DNA from: JBBRTJ01 sp038244535 | GTDB lineage: Bacteria > Actinomycetota > Acidimicrobiia > Acidimicrobiales > Ilumatobacteraceae | Direction: 5' to 3' | Length of the DNA: 32,709 bases | Assembly: GCA_038244535.1 (NCBI GenBank) | Contig: JBBRTJ010000034.1 | Span: forward strand, 1-32,709 | Part shown: positions 8,149 to 15,986 of the stretch, piece by piece | Layout: each line of letters opens with the position of its first letter | How positions within the stretch are numbered: position 1 is the stretch's first letter | Notes under the pieces: model-generated | Told to the model about the DNA's origin: nothing | What the model saw: the letters and a program-made list of their open reading frames with translations, nothing else | The model's database searches: none | Position numbers and translations under genes: made by a program

Positions 8149-8736
8149 TCAGTCGCCCTTCACGCACACGTGCTGCGGCGACCCCGGATCGAGCAACGTG
8201 ACCGTGTCCAGTGGGCATTGGATCCCAGCGGGCGCCACCGCCACCACCACGCCCTCGTGGGGGCCCGAGCACGGTCGTTCGACGGCGATGTTGCCGCCCT
8301 GGGCGATCACACACGTCCCGACCGAGAGTCCCGAGCGGGCCGGTGCCTTGCCACCACGCGCGGTGCTGGCAAACGCCGTGAACACGAAGATCAGGGCCAG
8401 CACGCCCAGCACGAGCGCCCACGGGAGGCTGAGCCCCAACAGGGTGCCGCGACCGGCAGGCACGAACTCGACGTCGTCGTCTGGCTCGATGCCCTGCGGG
8501 CCCGCCGACCGGGGCGGCGGCACCGGCGCCGGCTGGCGGAGGCCGGCGTCGTAGCGGGCCCGGCGCGCCGGGTCGTTCAGCGCACGGTAGGCCTCGTTGA
8601 CCGCGGCCATCTCGGGTGACGCGACGCCGCCGCGAGCATCGGGGTGCATCCGTCGGGCGAGCCGCCGGTACGCCGCTTTGATCTCGGGTTGCGTGGCGCT
8701 GCGCTCGACGCCGAGGAGCTCGTAGTACGTGGCGAT
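8149..8736 (-). CDS. Membrane-anchored J-domain (DnaJ-like) protein with apparent ATC start
   Basis: Read from an ATC codon this is 195 residues. An N-terminal J domain (1-~65) includes ATYYELLGVERSA, helix II AAYRRLARR, the HPD motif right after it, and NEAYRALNDPARRARYDAG. A linker and one transmembrane helix (~110-132) follow, then a ~60-residue C-terminal domain with three cysteines. J domains stimulate Hsp70/DnaK ATPase, here at the membrane. The frame has no ATG, GTG, TTG or CTG between an in-frame TAG (8746-8748) and the Met of the HPD motif. Starting at that Met (8649) would delete J-domain helices I-II. It lies 26 bases after the hydroxyacid dehydrogenase, probably as the last gene of that operon. 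Confidence 0.8.
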   Translation of the reverse strand: MATYYELLGVERSATQPEIKAAYRRLARRMHPDARGGVASPEMAAVNEAYRALNDPARRARYDAGLRQPAPVPPPRSAGPQGIEPDDDVEFVPAGRGTLLGLSLPWALVLGVLALIFVFTAFASTARGGKAPARSGLSVGTCVIAQGGNIAVERPCSGPHEGVVVAVAPAGIQCPLDTVTLLDPGSPQHVCVKGD

Positions 8737-8762
8737 CCCACGAGCCTACGGTGAGCTCTGGG

Positions 8763-9689
8763 TCAGTAGCCGAGGTCGGGGTCGACCACACCCAGCAGCG
8801 CCTCGCCGTGCGCAAACGCCTTGACGTTCGCCGTGATCCGCTTGGACAGCAGAGGCACCGCCATCTCGGGGGTGTTGCCGACGTGGGGCGTGATGATGCA
8901 GTTGGGCAGCGACCACAGCGGGTGACCGTCGGGAAGCGGCTCGGGATCGGTCACATCGAGTGCCGCCCCACCAATCGACCCGGCGGCCAAGGCGACGACC
9001 AGGTCGTCGGTCACGACGTGACGCCCCCGGGCGACGTTCACCAACCAGGCGTGGGACTCCATGAGGGAGAGCTCCCCCTCGGCGATGATGCCCTCGGTAT
9101 CGGGAGTCAGCGCCAGGGCGACCACGACCAGATCGGCTCCCGGCAGCGCGTCGGTCAGCCGATCCGGCTCGAGCACCTCGTCGACACCGTCCATGTGCTT
9201 GGCCCGGTTGCGCACCACGGTGATGTGGGCATCGAAGGGCTGGAGCAGCCGGATCAGGGACTCGGCGATGCCGCCGCCCCCGAGGATCGAGACGCGTCCG
9301 CCCTGGAGGTTGCGGCCGTGGGGCTTCGACCACGCTGCGGCCCGTCCGTACGACCCGAGGCCTCGCAAACCGGCCAGACCGAGGGTGAGGGCCAGCTCGG
9401 CGACCGGATCGGCGTAGACGCCCTTGCCGCAGGTCCAGATGCGACGGTCGTCGACGAGGTCGACGAAGGCCTCGATGCCGGCCCAGGGCAGTTGCACCCA
9501 CTGGATCTGCTCCGAGTCGTCGAGCAGGTGCCCGAGCCCCGCGACATCTCGAGGATCAGCCCAGATGAGCGCCTCGGCCTCGTCGAGGCCGACCACGTGA
9601 CCGCCACCTGCGGCAACCGCCTCAGCCATCCATCCGGTACGGGGACCGTCGGGAGCGACCGCGACACGAGGAGTGCTGGTACTTGGCAT
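8763..9689 (-). CDS. D-isomer-specific 2-hydroxyacid dehydrogenase
   Basis: A 308-residue NAD(P)-dependent oxidoreductase of the D-2-hydroxyacid dehydrogenase family. The cofactor-binding glycine motif is SILGGGGIAESL (around 137-142). The catalytic residues are Arg221 in NVARG, Glu250 in DPEPLP and His269 in TPHVGN. Members interconvert 2-oxoacids and D-2-hydroxyacids (glycerate, phosphoglycerate, lactate types). It is shorter than SerA and lacks its ACT domain, so glyoxylate/hydroxypyruvate-type reduction is more likely than serine biosynthesis; the substrate is not resolved. It follows potC by 38 bases on the same strand. Confidence 0.9.
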   Translation of the reverse strand: MPSTSTPRVAVAPDGPRTGWMAEAVAAGGGHVVGLDEAEALIWADPRDVAGLGHLLDDSEQIQWVQLPWAGIEAFVDLVDDRRIWTCGKGVYADPVAELALTLGLAGLRGLGSYGRAAAWSKPHGRNLQGGRVSILGGGGIAESLIRLLQPFDAHITVVRNRAKHMDGVDEVLEPDRLTDALPGADLVVVALALTPDTEGIIAEGELSLMESHAWLVNVARGRHVVTDDLVVALAAGSIGGAALDVTDPEPLPDGHPLWSLPNCIITPHVGNTPEMAVPLLSKRITANVKAFAHGEALLGVVDPDLGY

Positions 9690-9727
9690 GCGACGGCGAG
9701 GCTAGTCCGGACGACGGGGGCTGACGC

Positions 9728-10609
9728 TCAGCCGTCGAGGCGCGCCCGACGCCGCTGGATGGCGATACCGAGCAAGGCGATCGCCGCGCTCGCGACGAGC
9801 ACTGCGGTTCCGAACACGTTGATCTGCGGGGGAATCCGGGCCTTCTTCTGGGTCCACACCTCGATCGGGACGGTGCGCAGGGTGCCGGCATTGAGATAGG
9901 TGATGATGAAGTCGTCGAGCGACAAAGCAAACGTGAGCAGCGCCGCCGCGAACACACCGGGGGCGATGATCGGGAACGTGACCTTCACGAAGGTGCGCAC
10001 GGGTCCCGCACCGAGGTCAGCCGAAGCCTCTTCCAGACTCCACGCGAACCCACGGATGCGCGCCTTGACCGTGGTGGCCACGTAGCTGACGCAGAACATG
10101 ACGTGGGCAATGAGCACGGTGAGGAAGCCCGTGTTGAAGTTGACCGCAACGAACAGGGTCAGCAGCGAGAAGCCGAGGACGACCTCAGGCATCGTCAACG
10201 GCAGCACCAGCAGCGTGTTGATGCCACCCTTGCCCTTGAAGCCGTACTTGACGAGGGCCAACGCCATCGCCGTGCCGATCATCGTGGCGATGATCGTGGC
10301 CAAGAACGCGACCTTCAAGCTGACCAGGAACGACTCCTTCAACTCGGGGTACTTGAAGGGATCGGTCCAGGCATCAAAGGAGAACTTCTCCCAGATGTAG
10401 TTGTACTTGCCCTTCGGCGCATTGAACGAGAACAGCACGATGACAAAGATCGGTACGAAGAGGTACAGCAGCACCAGTGCGGCATAGACGTTCATGAGCT
10501 TGGGGGTCAGGCGTCGAAGCCAGCCGGGCACGATGCTTCGACGCCCGACGATCGCGACACCGTCACCGTCACCGTCACCGTCACCGTGAGGCAGCATGAC
10601 CGTGCTCAT
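9728..10609 (-). CDS. potC: Spermidine/putrescine ABC transporter permease PotC
   Basis: A 293-residue inner-membrane permease with about six hydrophobic helices, the first LVLLYLFVPIFVIVLFSF. The EAA loop reads EEASADLGAGPVRTFVKVTFPIIAPG (about two-thirds along), the site that docks on PotA. The C-terminal LSLDDFIITYLNAG pattern is typical of PotC. The first ~30 residues are a cytosolic extension containing a Gly-Asp dipeptide run encoded by a hexanucleotide repeat. The ATG overlaps the PotB stop by four bases, so translation is coupled. Confidence 0.93.
   Translation of the reverse strand: MSTVMLPHGDGDGDGDGVAIVGRRSIVPGWLRRLTPKLMNVYAALVLLYLFVPIFVIVLFSFNAPKGKYNYIWEKFSFDAWTDPFKYPELKESFLVSLKVAFLATIIATMIGTAMALALVKYGFKGKGGINTLLVLPLTMPEVVLGFSLLTLFVAVNFNTGFLTVLIAHVMFCVSYVATTVKARIRGFAWSLEEASADLGAGPVRTFVKVTFPIIAPGVFAAALLTFALSLDDFIITYLNAGTLRTVPIEVWTQKKARIPPQINVFGTAVLVASAAIALLGIAIQRRRARLDG
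10559..10588. repeat. In-frame hexanucleotide tandem repeat in potC
   Basis: Four exact ACCGTC units plus a fifth that ends in G lie in the 5' coding region of potC. On the minus strand they encode alternating Gly-Asp just before the first membrane segment. Because the unit is six bases, copy-number change would alter tail length without shifting the frame. Confidence 0.85.
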
Positions 10610-11436
10610 ACGAGTTCCTCGGTGCCGAGCAACCGGGCATAGATCAGCACGCCCACCAAGATGATCGCCATGAGCACGAAGCTGAGCGCCGACAGCTCGG
10701 GACGGAAGAACTCCTTGCCGAAGTTCCGCTCGATGATGTTGCCGATCATGGTCTGACCATCACCGCCGAGCAGTTCAGCATTGACGAAGTCGCCACTGGC
10801 TGGGATGAAGGTGAGCAGGCTCCCGGCAAAAACGCCCGGGATGCTGAGCGGCAACGTCACCTTGCGGAAGGTGCGCCACCCGCTGGCGTACAGGTCAGGG
10901 CCGGCTTCGAGCAGTCGCCGATCGACCTTTTCGAGACTCACGTAGATCGGCAGGACCATGAAGGGCAGGAAGTTGTAGGTGAGTGCACCGATGACGGCCC
11001 AGTTGGTGCTGAGCAGGCTGTCATTGGCTCCGAGAACATGGAGGAAGCGCAGCAGCCCAACGACAGGGCCGCCGTCGTACAGCAGGATCTTCCACGCCAA
11101 GGTGCGGATGAGGTAGGTGGTGAAGAACGGCAGCACCACCAGCGCCAGCAGCGCGTTCTTGTAGCGGCCGCCGCGGATGGCGATCACGTAGGCCAGGGGG
11201 TAGCCGAGCGCGATGCAGGCCACCGTCGCTATCGCGGCAAACGTGAAGGTCCGCAGGATCACCTCGGCGTTGTCGCTGAAGACCGTCGTGTAGTTCGACA
11301 GCCCCCCGTCGAGCGAGAGCCGCCCAAGTTGGATCAGGGGGACAACGAAGAACAGGATCAGCCACAACAGGCCCGGGGCCAGCAAGATCCACGGGATGTA
11401 CCAGCGAGCAGGACGGGCGTCGGACGCTGCGGCCAT
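10606..11436 (-). CDS. potB: Spermidine/putrescine ABC transporter permease PotB
   Basis: A 276-residue permease with about six transmembrane helices. It opens with WILLAPGLLWLILFFVVPLIQL and contains the PotB/PotH-typical FFTTYLIRTLAWKILL segment and the EAA-type loop LLEAGPDLYASGWRTFRKVTLPLSIPG. With PotC it forms the transmembrane channel of the polyamine importer. It begins 15 bases after the PotD stop. Confidence 0.93.
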   Translation of the reverse strand: MAAASDARPARWYIPWILLAPGLLWLILFFVVPLIQLGRLSLDGGLSNYTTVFSDNAEVILRTFTFAAIATVACIALGYPLAYVIAIRGGRYKNALLALVVLPFFTTYLIRTLAWKILLYDGGPVVGLLRFLHVLGANDSLLSTNWAVIGALTYNFLPFMVLPIYVSLEKVDRRLLEAGPDLYASGWRTFRKVTLPLSIPGVFAGSLLTFIPASGDFVNAELLGGDGQTMIGNIIERNFGKEFFRPELSALSFVLMAIILVGVLIYARLLGTEELV

Positions 11437-11451
11437 CGAGGACTCGTCCTG

Positions 11452-12669
11452 CTACTGCTGCGTCGCTGCAACGAACGCTCGACTGATCTCTTCGTCCTCG
11501 GCCGCAGTGAGGTCACGAAAGTCGTGAAGCAGCGTCAAGTCCGTAGGATTGATGAACGTGTTGGCCTTGCCCTCGGCAGTCATCGCCTCGATGGCTCCCT
11601 TGACGGGCGGAACGTACACGATCGACTCGTAGAGGGGGCCGGCGACCTTGGGGTCATAGACGTAGTTGAGGAGCAGCTCGGCACCCTTTTTGTTGCCGGC
11701 CTTGATCGGGATCATGGCGTTGTCCGTGAAGCTCATGGCGCCCTTGGGCGGCAGGATGAACTCGAGGCTCGGGTTGTCCTTCTTCAGGTTGGCGATGTCC
11801 CCGCTCCAGGCCAACGCAATCCAGACATCACCGAGCGCGAGGTCCTCTGCGTAGCCGTTGCCGGTGATCTTCCGGAACTGGCCCTTGTCGCGATACTGCT
11901 TGATCATCTCGATGGCCTTCAACGCATCGGCGACCGATCCGGTCTCGGGGCTGGTGCCCATCTCGAGCATGAAGAGCCCGACGCTGTCACGCCACTCGTC
12001 AAGCAGCGTGACCCGATTCTTGTACTTGGGGTTGAGGATGTCGGCGATGCTCGTGATCGGGCCGTCAACCTTGTCCTTGTTGTAGGCGATGCCGGTCTGA
12101 CCGGTCGCCCACGGGATCGAGAACTTGCGTCCCGGATCCCAGGTGGGGTTGGCGAGCCGGTCGACGATGCTGGCCTTGTTCGGGAACGTCGTGGCGTTGA
12201 GCTCCTGGACGTATCCGGCCTTGATCATCCGGCTGCACAACCATGAGGTCAGCACCACGATGTCTGCGTCGATGCCCTTGCCGGCCTTGAGTAACGGCTC
12301 GTACTTCGTGAAGAAGCTGTCGTTGCCGTCGATCTCGGGGCGGTAGTCGACCTTGATCTTGTTGGCCTCGGTGAAGCCCGTGAGGGTCGGCGAGGTGCTT
12401 GCGTCATCGCCTTCGATGTAGAGCGGCCAGTTGAGGAACCGCATCGAGTCGCCACTGGTCTCGGGCACCGTCGTGCCGGTCGACGTCGATGTGGTCGTGC
12501 CGGCGCCGGTGGTGGTCGTGCCACCCGCGGTCGTGGTGGTTCCGGCACTGGACCCACCGCTGCTCCCGCAGGCCGCGAGGAAGGCCAGCGCGGCCCCACC
12601 GAGGCCGGCCGTGGCCAGGAACTGGCGCCGGGACCAGGCTCGGACTGCTTCGTCACGCTCATCGGTCAT
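11452..12669 (-). CDS. potD: Polyamine-binding lipoprotein PotD (Tat-exported)
   Basis: A 405-residue solute-binding protein. The N-terminus has a twin-arginine motif SRRQFL (Arg14-Arg15), a hydrophobic stretch and a lipobox ending LAAC with lipid-attachment Cys34. This indicates folding before Tat export and membrane anchoring. A Ser/Gly/Thr-rich linker (~35-75) follows, then a type-II periplasmic-binding fold beginning MRFLNWPLYI, with DIVVLTSWL and the PotD-like IPWATGQTGIAYN. It delivers putrescine/spermidine-type substrates to PotB-PotC. An AAGGAG Shine-Dalgarno seven bases upstream fixes the ATG. It sits 29 bases after potA. Confidence 0.93.
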   Translation of the reverse strand: MTDERDEAVRAWSRRQFLATAGLGGAALAFLAACGSSGGSSAGTTTTAGGTTTTGAGTTTSTSTGTTVPETSGDSMRFLNWPLYIEGDDASTSPTLTGFTEANKIKVDYRPEIDGNDSFFTKYEPLLKAGKGIDADIVVLTSWLCSRMIKAGYVQELNATTFPNKASIVDRLANPTWDPGRKFSIPWATGQTGIAYNKDKVDGPITSIADILNPKYKNRVTLLDEWRDSVGLFMLEMGTSPETGSVADALKAIEMIKQYRDKGQFRKITGNGYAEDLALGDVWIALAWSGDIANLKKDNPSLEFILPPKGAMSFTDNAMIPIKAGNKKGAELLLNYVYDPKVAGPLYESIVYVPPVKGAIEAMTAEGKANTFINPTDLTLLHDFRDLTAAEDEEISRAFVAATQQ

Positions 12670-12698
12670 GCAGGTGCTCCTTCAGGTGCGGGGGGTGA

Positions 12699-13928
12699 TC
12701 AGAGGGATTCTTCGATGGTGTCAACGTCGATTCCCGTCGCGCCGACACGCTCGGGCGCGCCGGGCAGGAGATACGTCGCGTCATCGGTCCACTCGACCCA
12801 CAGGTCGTCGCCGGGACGCAGCAGCGGCAACTCCTCCTCGGCCCCGACGTGGGCGATGATCTCGACATCGTCGATCGTTCGCAACGAGGCTCGCAGGACT
12901 GGCCCCTGGAAGATCAAGTCGTTGACCCGCACCTTGAGCTTGGTTGGTGCGTCGGGCTCGGCCACGCTCACCTTGAGTCGCTCGGGTCGCACCATGGCGG
13001 TGGCACCACCACCCACGAAGAACTCACCGCTGTCGCCCGACGCGGTGACCCGTGCTCCCGATGCGAGTTGGGCATGGACGTGGCCACCTTCGATGCCCAA
13101 CACCGTGGCCGGCAGGAGGTTCGCCGTACCGATGAAGCCCGCCACGAACGTCGATGCCGGCCGGTGGTAGATGTCCTCTGGCGTGCCGATCTGCTCGACA
13201 TCGCCCTGGCTCATCACCGCGATCCGGTCGCTCATCGTGAGCGCCTCCTCCTGATCGTGGGTCACGAAGATGAACGTGATCTCGACCTCGCGCTGAATGC
13301 GCTTCAGCTCGATCTGCATGGCTTGGCGCAGCTTGAGATCGAGGGCGCCAAGGGGTTCATCGAGGAGGAGGGCGCTGGGCAGGTTGACCAAGGCACGAGC
13401 AAGTGCCACGCGTTGTTGTTGGCCGCCCGAGAGCTGCGCAGGCTTTCGTCTGGCGAACTCGCCGAGGCGCACGATCTCGAGCATCTCGCCGACCTTGACC
13501 TTCACATCCTTCTCGGCCACCTTGCGGCTTCGAGGACCAAAGGCCACGTTGTCGAACACCGACATGTGCGGGAACAGGGCGTACTGCTGGAAGACCGTGT
13601 TGACGTTGCGACGATGCGGCGGAACCTTCGACACATCGTGGCCCTCGAGGAGGATCCGCCCCCCAGTGGGCTGCTCGAAGCCCGCGATCATTCGCAGGGT
13701 CGTGGTCTTGCCGCACCCGGACGGGCCGAGCATGGAGAAGAACTCTCCCCGACCGATGCCGAAGTTGGCATCGTGGACGGCGATGAAGGTGCCAAAGGCC
13801 TTGTGGACGTGGTCGAGCGTGATGACGCTGTCTCGGTCCGTGCTCTGCTCGCTCAGCGTCCGTCCTCCCTCGTCGTGGGACCTGGCAATGCTAGGAGACG
13901 CAAGGCACGTGCTCCGGGCATGGCCCAC
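12699..13928 (-). CDS. potA: Polyamine ABC transporter ATPase PotA
   Basis: The first gene of the pot operon. The ABC domain has Walker A GPSGCGKTT (68-76 counted from the GTG at 13928), Q-loop VFQQYALFPHMSVFDNVAFG, signature LSGGQQQRVALARAL, Walker B LLLDEPLGALD and H-loop FVTHDQEEAL. A C-terminal TOBE-type regulatory domain (~290-400) follows, as in PotA/MalK. ATP hydrolysis powers PotBC. The first 24 residues from the GTG do not look conserved. An in-frame CTG at 13856 sits seven bases after GGAGG, giving a 385-residue protein that starts just before the usual PotA N-terminus; I think this may be the real start. Confidence 0.93.
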   Translation of the reverse strand: MGHARSTCLASPSIARSHDEGGRTLSEQSTDRDSVITLDHVHKAFGTFIAVHDANFGIGRGEFFSMLGPSGCGKTTTLRMIAGFEQPTGGRILLEGHDVSKVPPHRRNVNTVFQQYALFPHMSVFDNVAFGPRSRKVAEKDVKVKVGEMLEIVRLGEFARRKPAQLSGGQQQRVALARALVNLPSALLLDEPLGALDLKLRQAMQIELKRIQREVEITFIFVTHDQEEALTMSDRIAVMSQGDVEQIGTPEDIYHRPASTFVAGFIGTANLLPATVLGIEGGHVHAQLASGARVTASGDSGEFFVGGGATAMVRPERLKVSVAEPDAPTKLKVRVNDLIFQGPVLRASLRTIDDVEIIAHVGAEEELPLLRPGDDLWVEWTDDATYLLPGAPERVGATGIDVDTIEESL

Positions 13929-13961
13929 CTCGTCGGCACTCTCCCACGACCGGCACAGACC

Positions 13962-14011
13962 GGCAAGGGATTCCGCCGTTGTTCACGTGATTGTCAATGG
14001 AATCCCTTGCC
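13962..14011. promoter_or_regulatory. Nested 50-bp dyad in the divergent potA/patD promoter region
   Basis: Perfect 13-base arms at 13962-13974 and 13999-14011 (GGCAAGGGATTCC and its reverse complement) are centred on the same axis as an 8-base palindrome TCACGTGA at 13983-13990. The minus strand carries TTGACA (13997-13992) inside the dyad, a perfect -35 hexamer facing potA, although the -10 is unclear. A second CACGTG palindrome (GCACGTGC) lies at 13905-13912. The position and symmetry suggest an operator controlling both directions. The regulator is not identified; the nearby Lrp/AsnC protein is one candidate. Confidence 0.65.
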
Positions 14012-14071
14012 CGCGTCGGCCCCGGGCGCCATGATCAGCGGCGCAGTGCCGCCGAGCGAAGGACATCGACC

Positions 14072-15505
14072 GTGACCACGAACCGCGCCAACTTCATCGG
14101 GGGCACCTGGCGAGCCGCCATCGACGGGCGCACGGACCCCGTGACCGATCCCGCCACCGGCGAGGCCTACGCCGAGGTGGCGTCATCAGGCGCCGCCGAT
14201 GTCGACGACGCCGTCACGGCCGCCCGCGGGGCGTTCGAGTCCGGTTGGGGCACGGCGTCGCCCGCCACGCGAGCGACCGCGCTGATGAAGCTGGCCGACG
14301 CCATCGAGGCCGACACCGACCACCTCGTCGCCCTCGAGAGCCGAAACGTCGGAAAACCGCTGGCCGCCACGCCACCAGAGGTCGAGTTCCTCGTCGACAA
14401 CCTTCGGTTCTTCGCCGGGGCTGCTCGCTCGATGTCGACCCAGGCTCCGGGCGAGTACCTGACGGGCTACACGTCACTGCTGCGCCGCGAGCCGCTTGGG
14501 GTGGCCGCCCTGATCGCCCCGTGGAACTACCCGATGATGATGGCGGGCTGGAAGATCGGCCCCGCGCTGGCCGCCGGCAACGCGGTCGTGCTCAAGCCGA
14601 GCGAGCTGACGCCACTGACCGCGCTGCGCATCGCCGAGCTGGCCGCCGACATCTTCCCGGCCGGGGTGCTCAACGTGATCACCGGCGACGGCGAGCACTG
14701 CGGCGCCTCGCTCGTGGCCCACCCCGGGGTGGCGATCGTGTCACTCACCGGCGAGGTCAGCACCGGCAAGGCGATCATGCGCGCTGCGGCCGACTCGATG
14801 AAGCGGGTCCACCTCGAGCTCGGCGGCAAGGCACCGGTCGTGGTCTTCGACGATGCCGACCTCGAGGCCGTCATCGCCGGCGTCAAGCTCTTCGGCTACT
14901 ACAACGCCGGCCAGGACTGCACCGCCGCCACCCGCGTGATCGCCGCGCCCGGCATCCACGACGACCTCGTGGCCGGGCTCGCCGAGGCGGCGGCGTCGCT
15001 CGTGGTCGGCGCGCCGGCCGATCCCGCCACCGAGCTCGGGCCGCTTGTGTCGGCCGAGCAGCGCGAGCGCGTCGCAGGCATGGTGGCCCGGGCCTCCGAC
15101 CAGGGCGCCTCGATCGCCACCGGCGGTGGCATCGTCGCGGGGGCCGGCTTCTACTACCAGCCGACCGTGGTGGCGGGCGCCGCTCAGGGCAGCGAGATCA
15201 TCCAGCGCGAGGTCTTCGGTCCCGTGGTCACGGTGCAGCGCTTCGCCGACGAGGCCCAGGCGATCGCCTGGGCCAACGGCGTCGACTACGGGCTCGCCGC
15301 CTCGGTGTGGACGAGCGACGTGGGACGCGCCCTGCGAGTCGCCAACGCCATCCAGTTCGGCACGGTGTGGGTCAACGATCACGGCCCGCTCGTGTCCGAG
15401 ATGCCACACGGCGGCTTCAAGCAGAGCGGCGTGGGCAAGGACATGTCGGTCTACGCCATCGAGGCCTACACCGAGCTCAAGCACGTGATGATCAAGACGG
15501 CCTGA
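14072..15505 (+). CDS. patD: Gamma-aminobutyraldehyde dehydrogenase
   Basis: A 477-residue aldehyde dehydrogenase that by eye closely follows E. coli YdcW/PatD. It shares REPLGVAALIAPWNYP, LKPSELTPLTALRIAELA, the Glu motif LELGGKAPVVVFDDADLEAV, the catalytic-cysteine segment FGYYNAGQDCTAATR and the C-terminal LVSEMPHGGFKQSGVGKDMS. It should oxidise 4-aminobutanal (from putrescine) to GABA with NAD. The GTG at 14072 is preceded by GAAGGA eight bases away and fits the family N-terminus NFIGG. An upstream TTG at 13991 would lie inside the regulatory dyad and is rejected. It diverges from potADBC and overlaps the next gene by one base. Confidence 0.92.
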   Translation: MTTNRANFIGGTWRAAIDGRTDPVTDPATGEAYAEVASSGAADVDDAVTAARGAFESGWGTASPATRATALMKLADAIEADTDHLVALESRNVGKPLAATPPEVEFLVDNLRFFAGAARSMSTQAPGEYLTGYTSLLRREPLGVAALIAPWNYPMMMAGWKIGPALAAGNAVVLKPSELTPLTALRIAELAADIFPAGVLNVITGDGEHCGASLVAHPGVAIVSLTGEVSTGKAIMRAAADSMKRVHLELGGKAPVVVFDDADLEAVIAGVKLFGYYNAGQDCTAATRVIAAPGIHDDLVAGLAEAAASLVVGAPADPATELGPLVSAEQRERVAGMVARASDQGASIATGGGIVAGAGFYYQPTVVAGAAQGSEIIQREVFGPVVTVQRFADEAQAIAWANGVDYGLAASVWTSDVGRALRVANAIQFGTVWVNDHGPLVSEMPHGGFKQSGVGKDMSVYAIEAYTELKHVMIKTA

Positions 15506-15963
15506 TGCGCAAAGCGACAGCGGTGGTGGACGAGGTCGACCGGGCCATCATCGAGCAGCTCCAGCAGGACGGCCGCCTGCCCTACACGAAGCTCGGCGCC
15601 GCAGTGGGGCTGTCCGAGGCGGCGGTGCGCCAACGGGTCCAGCGACTGCTCGAGAGCGGCGTCATGCAAGTGGTGGCCGTGACCGATCCCTTGAGCCTCG
15701 GCATGCGGCGCATGGCCATGATCGGCGTGCGCACCGAGGGCGACGTGAACGACCTCGCCGACCAGATCGCCGCCATCGACGAGGTCGAGTACATGGTGAT
15801 CTCGGCCGGCAGCTTCGACTTCCTGATCGAGGTGGTGGTGGCCGACGATGAGGCTCTTCTCGACCTCATCGGGCGGTTGCGCTCGATCCCGGGTGTGCGC
15901 ACCACCGAGAGCTTCATCTACCTGCGCCTCGCGAAGCAGACCTACAACTGGGGCGCGCACTGA
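15505..15963 (+). CDS. Lrp/AsnC family transcriptional regulator
   Basis: A 152-residue regulator. An N-terminal winged helix-turn-helix (~8-60) starts DEVDRAIIEQLQQDG and has recognition helix SEAAVRQRVQRLLESG. The C-terminal RAM/ligand domain (~65-150) contains DLADQIAAIDEVEYMVISAGSFDF. The family forms octamers that bind amino acids and wrap DNA. Its ATG overlaps the patD stop (TGATG), so it is co-translated. Position between patD and ald suggests that it controls one or both, comparable to AldR control of ald in mycobacteria; the effector is not known. Confidence 0.92.
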   Translation: MRKATAVVDEVDRAIIEQLQQDGRLPYTKLGAAVGLSEAAVRQRVQRLLESGVMQVVAVTDPLSLGMRRMAMIGVRTEGDVNDLADQIAAIDEVEYMVISAGSFDFLIEVVVADDEALLDLIGRLRSIPGVRTTESFIYLRLAKQTYNWGAH

Positions 15964-15986
15964 ACAAAACGGGGGATGATCCAGCG

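Noticed and set aside
14245..15504. Plus-strand open frame extending the Lrp-type gene 420 codons upstream
   Set aside because: It is an arginine-rich out-of-frame reading of patD; the regulator starts at the TGATG overlap at 15505.
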